From assembly GCF_002863865.1 (NCBI RefSeq), contig NZ_CP022684.1:2819501-2883500 (forward strand): 64,000 nucleotides of DNA. The letters are read 5' to 3'. The position numbers and the translations under genes are program-made. Below the pieces are notes generated by a model, which saw only the letters and a list, made by a program, of their open reading frames with translations, had not been told where the DNA came from and ran no database searches. Source of the stretch: Ketobacter alkanivorans. Lineage in GTDB: Bacteria; Pseudomonadota; Gammaproteobacteria; Pseudomonadales; Ketobacteraceae. Position 1 is the first letter of the stretch. Each line of letters starts with the position of its first letter. This document shows positions 35,495 to 44,318 of the stretch, one piece after another.

Positions 35495-37963
35495 TCACGG
35501 GAGTGGATAGTACCAGTCCGGTCGCGAGCGCAGGTCGTTAGGTGGATACTGATACTCCTGTTGGGGTTCAAACATGAGTGAGTTAAACCAACTGCTGTCG
35601 GAGGACAGCAGTGACAGCAAGTGACGTAAGCGGGATAAGTTAATGCCTGCTTCTACCCAGTCGGTCTCGCCATTGGCCAGATCCACGGGATCCATAATAT
35701 TGAGATAACCGGGGTTTAGCGGCCGATCCACGGTTTTACCCTCATCCCGCCACCAATAGTGTAGCGTGCGCACGGACCAAAGGTAGCCAAAGTGATAGGC
35801 GGTGGGGTTGTAATCCCAACTGGCGATGCGGTCTGCATCGACCCGGTAGTGTTGTTCACGTTCTGTGGCAATGGCTTGCGCGCGATCCAGCGCATTCCGG
35901 GCCAGGTTTAAATGAACATTGGCATCAGCATTGGACTGGGCGTTCACAGTGGCATAGAGGTTGAGCACCTGTTCGGCCCTGAGCGTAGTCATCTCCATCG
36001 CGTCTTTCAGTTCTTGATACAGAGGTAGACCCTGTGGGGGAATGTCTTCCTGTAATGTCTGCATTTCCTCTAGTAACAGTGTCAGTTCATTGGTTGTGGT
36101 GGAAAGCAGCGGTGCCAGTTCGGTTGTGAAATCGATTTTCCCGGATTTGGGTATCAAAGGGTTTTTGTTATCAAGCAGGCCCATGTTACGGGGTTGTGTT
36201 TCCAGCATGCCAGCCAGTTTTGCCATATCATCCCAGGCTTCCCATCCCTGCAGATAGGCTTGAGCATTGCGCAGCGCAGGGTCATGGGGTTTCACACCGT
36301 TCACCTCGCCTTCAATAAACAATTGCTGTTGTTTCTGCACCCAGCGCACTAACAAATCGCTGACGCGTTCTGCTGCGTGGCCAAAAGGCTTAACCACCGG
36401 CAGTAATGCCTGTTGTAGTGCGGTTGTTTGATCAGAAATCTCTGGCATTGGATTCCAGGCGGCGCGGGCGGTAATCACGTCGTTGAGCCAATAGCCCCAT
36501 TCCCAGCCACTGGAAAAGTTAACCTGACCATCAATTACGCTACCCGTTTTCTCATCTTCTGCGATCAAACGCAGATCATACAAACGGCGGTCGGCGTAAA
36601 TGGGCAGGAACAGTGGCACGTCGATGTCGTAACTGACCCAGTAGGCTGTTTCGGGATAGTAGAGGACTTCACGGCGGCCCGCTTCTAGCCGCATGTAATC
36701 ACGTATGAAAGTGAAATTGCTGTTGTTGTAGGTGTATGCCGGGCCCTCTAGATCGTAGTACTGAACCGTGTGTGGCATGACGCCAAGCAATGGATCAGCG
36801 TAGTAAGGTAAAAAATTGAAGTTAAGGGGATCGCCGTTGCGAGGGTCAGTGAAATTTTCTGCCACTTGATCCTGGGTGCAATGCACTTTGACGTAACTGC
36901 GCTTGCCATATTGGCTCCAGCTATAGCGAGCCACTTCGTTCATCCAGCTGAGCATGAGCTGATCATTTGGATGAGTAAACTCACTGAATCCCATCTCGAT
37001 TTCAAAATAGTCGAAGCCCGCCTGATTCAGCCAATCGATAGCGTTGCGAATCTGTGCCAGTTCACCTCCGGGCTGCCGAACCATGGTCCAGGCGTGTTGC
37101 TGGCGGAATACAACGGGGGCATCAATACCCACGGCGAGGCCCCATTGATGTGCCATATCCACCAGGGTGTTCAGGCGGCGCTGGCGTTCATCGCTGTCGG
37201 CGAACTCCTGCCAGGAGTCTGCCATTAATAAAAACCACTCCACCCGGTTCTGCTTGTTGGCGACGCTCCACTCCAGAAAGCGCTCCCATTCCTGTAGTAG
37301 CGATTCCCATCCGGCAAGGTCATCCGGCCCGTTGGGGCCCCATCCGTTAAGAACATGGGTCAGTTCCAATGGATGCTGAGTGTGAATGTGCCAGGCGCGA
37401 ATGGGCCAATGGGGTTGTTCATGACGGTTTGGTGCAATGCTCCAATCCAATTGCTCAGGCACAGTGGGGGACAGCGGGTGTAAAAAAGCAAAGCCCAATT
37501 CCTCCAGCAGCGCGTAGGCGGCGTAGAGATCACCAATATTGTGGCCGTTAGAGAGCAGGTTTTTTTCACTGCCGGGGTTGCCCTGGGCAAAAATGGCTTT
37601 GATATTGCGTGCCAGAGTCAGGGTCCTAAGAGTAAACGCTTCTGAAGCATCGTCGATAATCGGCGTGTTCTGGAGCAGCTCCCAATCGCCAGTGTCCCCA
37701 AAAACCAGAACCTGCGCCCCGGAGTCCAGGCGGTTTAACCCGTAGCTGGAATCCAGAACAGTGATAGGAGAAAACTGGCTCAAATGGGCCACAATTCGCT
37801 GCTTGGGAGTATCGGGGATGCTATCAGCGAACTTCACGAAGAAGCTGCCCGGCGAGCCTTGACTCTGGGTGTCTTCGTTTCCACCGCATCCTGACAACGG
37901 CATAAAGGCTAAACAAAGCAGGATGGTAAATAGGTATGGGATGGGCTGCACGGGATGTTCCAT
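35495..37963 (-). CDS. Large lipoprotein with glycoside-hydrolase-like fold
   Basis: An 822-residue lipoprotein with lipobox LSGC near residue 26. Residues 40-190 resemble the non-catalytic N-terminal domain found before alpha-glucuronidase or hexosaminidase barrels; AAYALLEELGFAFLHPLSP is the typical 'family member's sugar-enzyme helix'. The following residues 195-520 look like a TIM barrel (VEWFLLMADSWQEF, GLAVGIDAPVV, FDYFEIEMGFSEF), and the C-terminal third is helical. This suggests an enzyme acting on a glycan at the cell surface or periplasm. I cannot assign a catalytic pair or a substrate. It ends 3 bases from the preceding gene, convergently, and is divergent from the repeat lipoprotein. 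Confidence 0.55.
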   Translation of the reverse strand: MEHPVQPIPYLFTILLCLAFMPLSGCGGNEDTQSQGSPGSFFVKFADSIPDTPKQRIVAHLSQFSPITVLDSSYGLNRLDSGAQVLVFGDTGDWELLQNTPIIDDASEAFTLRTLTLARNIKAIFAQGNPGSEKNLLSNGHNIGDLYAAYALLEELGFAFLHPLSPTVPEQLDWSIAPNRHEQPHWPIRAWHIHTQHPLELTHVLNGWGPNGPDDLAGWESLLQEWERFLEWSVANKQNRVEWFLLMADSWQEFADSDERQRRLNTLVDMAHQWGLAVGIDAPVVFRQQHAWTMVRQPGGELAQIRNAIDWLNQAGFDYFEIEMGFSEFTHPNDQLMLSWMNEVARYSWSQYGKRSYVKVHCTQDQVAENFTDPRNGDPLNFNFLPYYADPLLGVMPHTVQYYDLEGPAYTYNNSNFTFIRDYMRLEAGRREVLYYPETAYWVSYDIDVPLFLPIYADRRLYDLRLIAEDEKTGSVIDGQVNFSSGWEWGYWLNDVITARAAWNPMPEISDQTTALQQALLPVVKPFGHAAERVSDLLVRWVQKQQQLFIEGEVNGVKPHDPALRNAQAYLQGWEAWDDMAKLAGMLETQPRNMGLLDNKNPLIPKSGKIDFTTELAPLLSTTTNELTLLLEEMQTLQEDIPPQGLPLYQELKDAMEMTTLRAEQVLNLYATVNAQSNADANVHLNLARNALDRAQAIATEREQHYRVDADRIASWDYNPTAYHFGYLWSVRTLHYWWRDEGKTVDRPLNPGYLNIMDPVDLANGETDWVEAGINLSRLRHLLSLLSSDSSWFNSLMFEPQQEYQYPPNDLRSRPDWYYPLP

Positions 37964-38165
37964 TCTCAGTTTGAGAATTCAGTTATTGCTACATCCGGGG
38001 AGGGTACCATGTTCTTATCGGGGGAGGACTATACCAAAGATGGATAGGCGTGCACTGATTGATCAATAAAAGACTGTTTGGTTGTGTAAGTGAGCGGAAG
38101 TAAATCATAAACCGATGGTAGAATATCGGTCTAACTGAAAAATTCACAAGGAAGGAAAGACACGG

Positions 38166-41100
38166 ATGATTTCTGTTAAGAAACATGCTGTTCGTATTAA
38201 TTTTTTAATCATTATCAGTTTGGTGTTATGGGGATGTGGCGGTGGTACGCCCAAGATATTGAATGGAGAACCGATCACTGGGCTGTCCGGCAACTTCGAT
38301 ACCGTTAAGACATTTTCTATTACTCTGCCAGAAGATACACAGGGATTATTGCTATCGGTTGTGGGCAGTGTGGACGTACAGGCCGAGTTGCTGAGCTCTG
38401 ATGGCGCCAGCATTCTAATTTGCCAGCCTATGGGTATATGCCCTGTGAATAGCCCTGTAGCCGGTGACTATGAACTCAAGCTTACCGCAACCAACGACTA
38501 TGAAAATGTCGTCGTGGCTGCGACCTGGGGTGGTCCAACAGAATCAGTACTGAAGAACGATGTTGCGTTGGTTGAATTAGCCTTACCTGCTGGTTCTGTT
38601 CGGTTGGCCTCTGTATTCCTGCCGGAAAATGGTCAGGTTTTATCTCTTAAAACTACCCATATGGGTGAAGTGGGCATACGGGTATTGGATGGGCAGGCTC
38701 AATTGCGGCATGAGTGTTTCTTCCCGCTCTGCAGCGTGTCGGGCTTGGAGTCTGGGCTGTATTTTGTGGAAATTTACAATACTGCTGAATTCACCGGTGC
38801 AAGTCTAACGGCAAGCTGGGGTATACCGCTGGTAGCGACTCTGGAAAATGGTCTACCCAAGCGGGGGCTGTCGGGTGGAGATGGCGAATGGCTCCATGAG
38901 ACGCTTTATTTTCCTGAGCAGGCAGAAACATTGGTGGTGGTGAGCAGTAAACCAGATGTTGAACTGGTTATTGCGGATCAGCAGGGGAATGCTATTCATT
39001 TTTGTAGCATGAGTGTTCCTTGCTTTGTAACAGGCTTAGATCAAGGTTTGTATACGGTAGCGGCTAGAATACTGAGCGCCAGTGATGACTTTTCTATTAC
39101 TGCGGCCTGGGCTGGTGCGCCCATGACCTCGTTACAAAATGGGAGCGCGCGCCTATGGGATGATATTGAGCCCGGAAATCATTATCTCGATAGTTTTGTG
39201 ATGCCTGTCGATGCAGCTTTTGTTGCCGTTGCACCGCTTGCAGAATCTGTTCACCAGCAAGTATTTAATGCGCAGGGTGAACGGATTGCTGATTGTTGGT
39301 TTGAGCACGCGTGTATTCTTCCTGAGCTTACGGCCGGCCTGTACTTTGTAAATAGTCATGTGTCTGAGTCGGCGGCACATCAACAGTTTAGTGTGGCGCT
39401 GAACTATGGCGGGCCTAATTATAATTCATTAGGGCGCCACGAAAACAAGCAGAATATTGATGTACCTGCGAGTGGTTATGTAGTCGAAACGTTTACGGCG
39501 CAACCACAGGATAGACGTGGTGTGTTTTTTACCAGCCACACTGCCTCATTCGAAATCTATGCAGAGGATGGAAGCAAGCTGCCATGTGATCCCTATAGTC
39601 TTTGTGATTTAAATCTGGATGGAGCCAGATCGTATATTGCCTATGTGAGATCAAATGATGTGCTGGTAGACACACTGAGCGTAGCCTTCTCCACTTGGAC
39701 AAATGCTGGTGGTTCTGTTCAACATCGAGAATCGGTTCCGGTTTCATTGTCAGGCCCCTATGACGTCATGGTCGAAACGATTGCTGTGCCAGAAGATGCT
39801 GATTCCTTTATGGTGGCTTTGCCCAGCGCATCTGTATCAGCACCCAATTCGGTATTCATTGAGATATTTCAACCGGGAGACACATGGCCTCGCGATGTTT
39901 GCAATTCTAATGAGCTGTGTATTATTCCGAACTATGGATCTAATGATTATGTCGTTTTAGTGCAGGGTTTGATGACAGATCTACAGCAACCCATTACTTC
40001 CAATTGGTCGCTTACTTTTGCCGGACAGAATTATACCACCATAGGAAATGGCGAAATAAATAGCTATGAAGATATGCAGGCAGGTGATTCAATTGTTGAG
40101 AGCATATTCATTCCTGAATCTATAGGGTTGATGCGGTTTGCGGCATCGTTCAATGGGATCGTCGATGTGTTTGGTGCCAATGGGGAGCGATATTGCCATG
40201 ATAGTTACCAATGTTTTGTGGAAACGAGTGCCAATACTGCATTTTATGCAAGAGTTACGTTAGGCGACGATCTGATGCCATCGTTGAATACAGCAATGGC
40301 TTACGGCATGGCTGAGATGGGTTCCTTGAGCAATGGGGATCGGCGTGAAGCGATACTAGGCAATGAATATGGCGTGATAATTGAGTCATTCTATGTGCCG
40401 GAAGGCACACAGTCCGGAATGGTTGCTGCCTATAGTCAAAACTCTGATGTGTATGTTTCTATCTATTCGAGTAATGGCGCTGAGCTTTGTCATGATCAGG
40501 GGCATTGCTCGTTTTTTGCGCGTGAGCCAGGTGTATATTTTGTAGAGCTGAGTGCGGGTTCCAAGTTGGATCCGTCAACAGATATCAGAGTGAACTATTC
40601 ACTTATTTTGGCCAGTGAGACTGACACATCGATTCAGGGTAATGCTTCATTTTTTGATTTGAATTTACAATCGGGTGAAGTGCATTTGGCTTCATTCTAT
40701 TTAAAGGATCATATTAATTCATTTTCATTGATCGCCACTCCTGACGTAGATGTTCGAATGTACGATAGCTTTGGTAACGAAATTCATCTAAATAATGTTG
40801 TATTGAATTTGCCTGAAGGTATGTATTTCTTACAAATGACAAATTTGTATGATACCACTGAATTCACAGCAGGTTATTCAATCGCGTTAGGCGGAGAGGA
40901 AAATACAACCATGCAGCGAGGCCTGCCCGCAGTGTTTCCGTATGAGGCTGGCGGCATTGGAGGGGTGCAGTCGTTCTACATACCAGAGGGTGTTGAATCT
41001 ATAATATTAAAGAGTTCACCATCTCCACTATCATTAAATATATATCATGAGAGTGAAGATTATGGGATGACTCGACATTGTTACAATGTTGAGTCCTGCG

Positions 41101-42095
41101 TATTACTCAATCCTTTGCCCGGTACGTATTTTGTTCATACATACTCTCCTGTGTATCCGTCGGATCTGCACGAGGAATATTTGCTTACCATGCAGTATGT
41201 TGGGTCGGCTGTGGGTGGTTCTATGATTAATGGCGAATACGTTAGCTTTGATGGGGGCGTTGAGGGGCAATACTGGATTCAATCGTTTTATGTTGACGCT
41301 GACAATATGCCACTTGCGTTTGGTGCAACAGAAAACTTAGCGGTTAGTTTTTACTTTGAAGATGGGACTCCTATAGAGTTATATGGTAGTGGGCAATCAC
41401 TGTTTTATGACTACGGCCTACCAGCAGGTGGTTATTATGCAGTGATGGAGCTACTGGCTTGGAGTGGCCGTGTTGATTGGTATGACGGAGTCAGTGCCAA
41501 AGTAATGTGGGGCGACGCTCCTACATTGGATAATGGTGAATCCATCACGACGGGCGATGCTAATTTTGTGATGGAAAGCTTTTATGCTGTTGATGGTGCT
41601 GAGGAAAACTATCCGGATATTTACGCAGGGATGGTGAGCGCATCCATTGACTCAGGGCAAGTGATTGTAGCGAGCGAATACGATCGCACGGAATGTTTTA
41701 TTAGCATCTTTGATACATGCTGGTTTGATGCATTCAGACCGGGTATGTATTTTATGATGGCACAAACTCCAAACTATGAAGGTCGTGGCCCTAATGGTAT
41801 GTCTCTTGCCTGGGGAGGGCCTAACGGAACATCTTTACAGAATGGCGTCGAATATCAAACTTCCGAAATTCAGTTGCAGCTCTTTGAAGTTCAGTCTATG
41901 TATGTTGATGTGCCACGGACCATCAACATAACGGCATCAGGCCACGTATATATTGAGTTGCGTAACGGGTATCCGGGCGAGGTTGTTGAAACTTGTCAGA
42001 GTGGTTGCGAATTAGAATTGCAGCCAGGGTTGTATTTTATGCATTTCAGTTTCTTTGGCCCATCCGTCGGCGAAAGCTACCGCGTGGATTGGTGA
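38166..42095 (+). CDS. Lipoprotein of 13 tandem PPC-like repeats
   Basis: A 1,309-residue lipoprotein (lipobox VLWGC, Cys near residue 24). The whole mature protein is 13 repeats of about 95-100 residues. Each begins with a 'SLxNG' turn and reaches 'VESFYVPEG'. It continues with a strand ending in a Cys-x(3-6)-Cys pair and 'GxYFVxL', and ends in a 'AWGG' turn. This layout resembles bacterial pre-peptidase C-terminal (PPC) domains. Eleven repeats keep the Cys pair, which fits a disulfide in the periplasm or at the surface; the ninth and eleventh lack it. No catalytic domain is seen. The reading frame is notably AT-rich (18-19 G/C in 60 bases around 40680-40860), unlike its neighbours, hinting at transfer. 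The ribosome site AAGGAAGGA is strong. Confidence 0.7.
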   Translation: MISVKKHAVRINFLIIISLVLWGCGGGTPKILNGEPITGLSGNFDTVKTFSITLPEDTQGLLLSVVGSVDVQAELLSSDGASILICQPMGICPVNSPVAGDYELKLTATNDYENVVVAATWGGPTESVLKNDVALVELALPAGSVRLASVFLPENGQVLSLKTTHMGEVGIRVLDGQAQLRHECFFPLCSVSGLESGLYFVEIYNTAEFTGASLTASWGIPLVATLENGLPKRGLSGGDGEWLHETLYFPEQAETLVVVSSKPDVELVIADQQGNAIHFCSMSVPCFVTGLDQGLYTVAARILSASDDFSITAAWAGAPMTSLQNGSARLWDDIEPGNHYLDSFVMPVDAAFVAVAPLAESVHQQVFNAQGERIADCWFEHACILPELTAGLYFVNSHVSESAAHQQFSVALNYGGPNYNSLGRHENKQNIDVPASGYVVETFTAQPQDRRGVFFTSHTASFEIYAEDGSKLPCDPYSLCDLNLDGARSYIAYVRSNDVLVDTLSVAFSTWTNAGGSVQHRESVPVSLSGPYDVMVETIAVPEDADSFMVALPSASVSAPNSVFIEIFQPGDTWPRDVCNSNELCIIPNYGSNDYVVLVQGLMTDLQQPITSNWSLTFAGQNYTTIGNGEINSYEDMQAGDSIVESIFIPESIGLMRFAASFNGIVDVFGANGERYCHDSYQCFVETSANTAFYARVTLGDDLMPSLNTAMAYGMAEMGSLSNGDRREAILGNEYGVIIESFYVPEGTQSGMVAAYSQNSDVYVSIYSSNGAELCHDQGHCSFFAREPGVYFVELSAGSKLDPSTDIRVNYSLILASETDTSIQGNASFFDLNLQSGEVHLASFYLKDHINSFSLIATPDVDVRMYDSFGNEIHLNNVVLNLPEGMYFLQMTNLYDTTEFTAGYSIALGGEENTTMQRGLPAVFPYEAGGIGGVQSFYIPEGVESIILKSSPSPLSLNIYHESEDYGMTRHCYNVESCVLLNPLPGTYFVHTYSPVYPSDLHEEYLLTMQYVGSAVGGSMINGEYVSFDGGVEGQYWIQSFYVDADNMPLAFGATENLAVSFYFEDGTPIELYGSGQSLFYDYGLPAGGYYAVMELLAWSGRVDWYDGVSAKVMWGDAPTLDNGESITTGDANFVMESFYAVDGAEENYPDIYAGMVSASIDSGQVIVASEYDRTECFISIFDTCWFDAFRPGMYFMMAQTPNYEGRGPNGMSLAWGGPNGTSLQNGVEYQTSEIQLQLFEVQSMYVDVPRTINITASGHVYIELRNGYPGEVVETCQSGCELELQPGLYFMHFSFFGPSVGESYRVDW

Positions 42096-42256
42096 GTTAA
42101 TGTTTTTATTGGGCAGGGTGGCAATCTGTGAAGGTAACGGATAAACATAATTATTTTGTTTATATTTTGGCAACTATTTTTTGGCCGGAATAGTTTTTTC
42201 CTGAGGGTATGTGGATATTCATATTTCCTGTCTGTGTTGTTATCAGTTGAGTGCTG

Positions 42257-42285
42257 CTGGCCATCTAGTCGATGGCCAGTTCTTT
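42257..42285 (+). terminator. Hairpin acting as a possible plus-strand terminator inside the regulator's 3' end
   Basis: CTGGCCATC and GATGGCCAG form a perfect nine-base stem with loop TAGTC. On the plus strand TTCTTT follows, so it may stop read-through from the repeat lipoprotein gene. It also spans the stop codon of the minus-strand regulator. Confidence 0.45.
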
Positions 42286-43899
42286 AATCCTTCTTTTCAG
42301 CGCCGCCTTTGACACCTTTAATTGGTCTACCATCTGTTCTAGATTGCCTGCACAACTCTCATAGCTAGTGGTCAACTCATCAACACTCAGATCTCCAGCC
42401 TTGCGCACGTTGGGGTTGGCTTCAATCATTTTGTATAGTGCTGCGCGTGAGATGTTGAGATCCTCGGCCGTGTTTTTTAGATCCCAGCGTTGGCGTTGCA
42501 ATGCTTCCATGAGTTCTGCTTCGTCGATGGTGCTGGGTTTGCGCCGAGGCGCGGCAATGGGGGCTTCTATTTGTGGGTTGTAAACGTTGTTGTGCATTGA
42601 GCTTCCAGGAACCGGTGTGGCTTCGGCCTCAATGCCGTTGCTTTGAACCTGCTCATTGGCCTGGCGCTGGTTTTCCTCCAGCAGCATGGTTTCAACTCTG
42701 GGAGGAATGCTGGTGAAGCTGGCCAGTCGATTATGGATGGCAACTTGGCGGGCGATGTTGCGCATTTGTCGAATGTTGCCGGGCCAATCGAATTCCAATG
42801 CATGACGGAAGAACTGGTACCAGAGCATTTCCGAGTTGGGGTTTAGCTCTTGATAGTGGCGTTGTTCGGCAATGGCATCGAACTCGAAGCGTAGGAATTC
42901 TGACAGTAACAAGCAGATATCCGGTTTGCGCTGGGCAAGGCGAGGAATCCAGATTTCGAAACCGGCTAGCCGTTGCAGTAATGGATTGCGGAAGTCCTGG
43001 CTTTCTAATTTGCTTTCCAGGTCGGCATCGGTGGCGGCAACCAAGCGTACATCCACTTTGAGGGTTTCAGTGCCGCCGACGGGCCTGACTTCGCTGGTTT
43101 CCAGCGTGCGTAGTAAGGCTACCTGAACTTCATCCGGGGCGTCGCCAATTTCGTCTAAAAACAGTGTGCTGTTGTTGGCTTGGGAGAAGTAACCGGGTTT
43201 ATCTTTGCTGGCACCAGTGAACGATCCTTTCTTGGCACCAAATAATTCTGAGATCGCCAGGGTTTCCGGAATGGCCCCGACGTTCACGGCCAGCATCGGG
43301 CGCGTACAGCGAGGGCTGGCATTGTGCAGTGCGCTGGCAACCAATTCTTTACCGGTGCCGGTTTCGCCTCTGATTAACACAGGCACATTTAAGTCCGCCA
43401 CGCGATCTATGGAGCGGCGCACGTTTTCGATGCCATCGCTAACACCCAGCATGCGATGCATATTGCTGCTGCGGCCGTCCGGTGACAGGCTATGCAGCAC
43501 CAGGATGACGCGGCCGCCCAGCTCCATCACGACGCCGTTTTTTAGCTGCTCTTCGTATACATAGTGGGGGGCGCGCACGTGGACGCCATCAACGCGGATT
43601 TCGGTACCGTCAGGATGGGGGGTGATTAACAGCCGACCGTTCAATTGCTGAATGCTGATGGGCTTGCGGCTTACGTAGCGATCATCTAGGCAGTAGCGGC
43701 TTTTTGAATAAGGGGTTCCGAATTCAGGCTCAAGCCGCGACAGTGTGCAGACTTTGCCCTGGGACAGACCTTCGAGGTAGACAGTGGCTCCTATTCGTTT
43801 CCAGTCGCTGTGATAGGCGATGGTCACGGCGTAGACGCTGGTCTGGCTACTGAAGCTGACCGGACGCTCGGTGCCCCACATAGTAGTATCGTTGCTCAT
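42265..43899 (-). CDS. FHA-domain sigma54-dependent transcriptional activator
   Basis: A 544-residue enhancer-binding protein that activates RNA polymerase carrying sigma54. Residues 20-138 form a forkhead-associated domain (SRYCLDD, RYVSRKPISI, TEIRVDGVHV), which would sense phospho-threonine. The AAA+ domain has Walker A GETGTGKE (178-185), Walker B TLFLDEIGD (245-253) and the sigma54-contact loop GSFTGA (225-230), where the usual GAFTGA has Ser for Ala. The C-terminus holds two Fis-like helix-turn-helix segments (LMEALQRQRWDLKNTAEDLN and NLEQMVDQLKVSKAALKRRI). It sits downstream of PAAR in the hcp-vgrG-PAAR island and is the likely activator of the -24/-12 promoters before the hcp genes. 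Confidence 0.9.
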   Translation of the reverse strand: MSNDTTMWGTERPVSFSSQTSVYAVTIAYHSDWKRIGATVYLEGLSQGKVCTLSRLEPEFGTPYSKSRYCLDDRYVSRKPISIQQLNGRLLITPHPDGTEIRVDGVHVRAPHYVYEEQLKNGVVMELGGRVILVLHSLSPDGRSSNMHRMLGVSDGIENVRRSIDRVADLNVPVLIRGETGTGKELVASALHNASPRCTRPMLAVNVGAIPETLAISELFGAKKGSFTGASKDKPGYFSQANNSTLFLDEIGDAPDEVQVALLRTLETSEVRPVGGTETLKVDVRLVAATDADLESKLESQDFRNPLLQRLAGFEIWIPRLAQRKPDICLLLSEFLRFEFDAIAEQRHYQELNPNSEMLWYQFFRHALEFDWPGNIRQMRNIARQVAIHNRLASFTSIPPRVETMLLEENQRQANEQVQSNGIEAEATPVPGSSMHNNVYNPQIEAPIAAPRRKPSTIDEAELMEALQRQRWDLKNTAEDLNISRAALYKMIEANPNVRKAGDLSVDELTTSYESCAGNLEQMVDQLKVSKAALKRRIKELAID

Positions 43900-43993
43900 T
43901 CCCGGCTCACTGAGTGGTTTTATTATCGGAGGGTGTCAGCTAGGGGATTGTAACGGTGGCAGCCAAAAATATCCATGAGGGGGCCAGGATAGT

Positions 43994-44296
43994 TCAGCCC
44001 CCGATCAGGACAGTAGGGCAGCCCACCACAATGGTGCCACCGTGGGCGGTACTATCCCCCATGCGAGCTGCGGGTTTACCGCCAATCATGACGGTCGCAC
44101 TGCCTTTGATGATGCTGTCTGGAGGGCCTACGCACACACACATGCTGCCCATGCCAGCAGCAGGCATGCTGGCAATCAGTACGGTGGGTGCCGAGGGCAT
44201 GCTAATGGGCCCGCCCACATGGGGTATGGGTACGGGAGCGGGGGTTTGCATCGGGCAGACGTGCATATCGCCGACGCGTGCTGCGGGTTGACCCAT
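43994..44296 (-). CDS. T6SS PAAR-repeat spike protein
   Basis: A 100-residue PAAR protein forming the sharp tip on the VgrG trimer. It has GQPAARVGDMHVCP at the N-terminus and GKPAARMGDSTAHGG near residue 73, with conserved His and Cys that would bind the tip metal. It consists only of the PAAR domain and carries no toxin extension. It follows vgrG by 22 bases in the same operon. Confidence 0.93.
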   Translation of the reverse strand: MGQPAARVGDMHVCPMQTPAPVPIPHVGGPISMPSAPTVLIASMPAAGMGSMCVCVGPPDSIIKGSATVMIGGKPAARMGDSTAHGGTIVVGCPTVLIGG

Positions 44297-44318
44297 GGCG
44301 CTATCCTCTTGTGTATGA

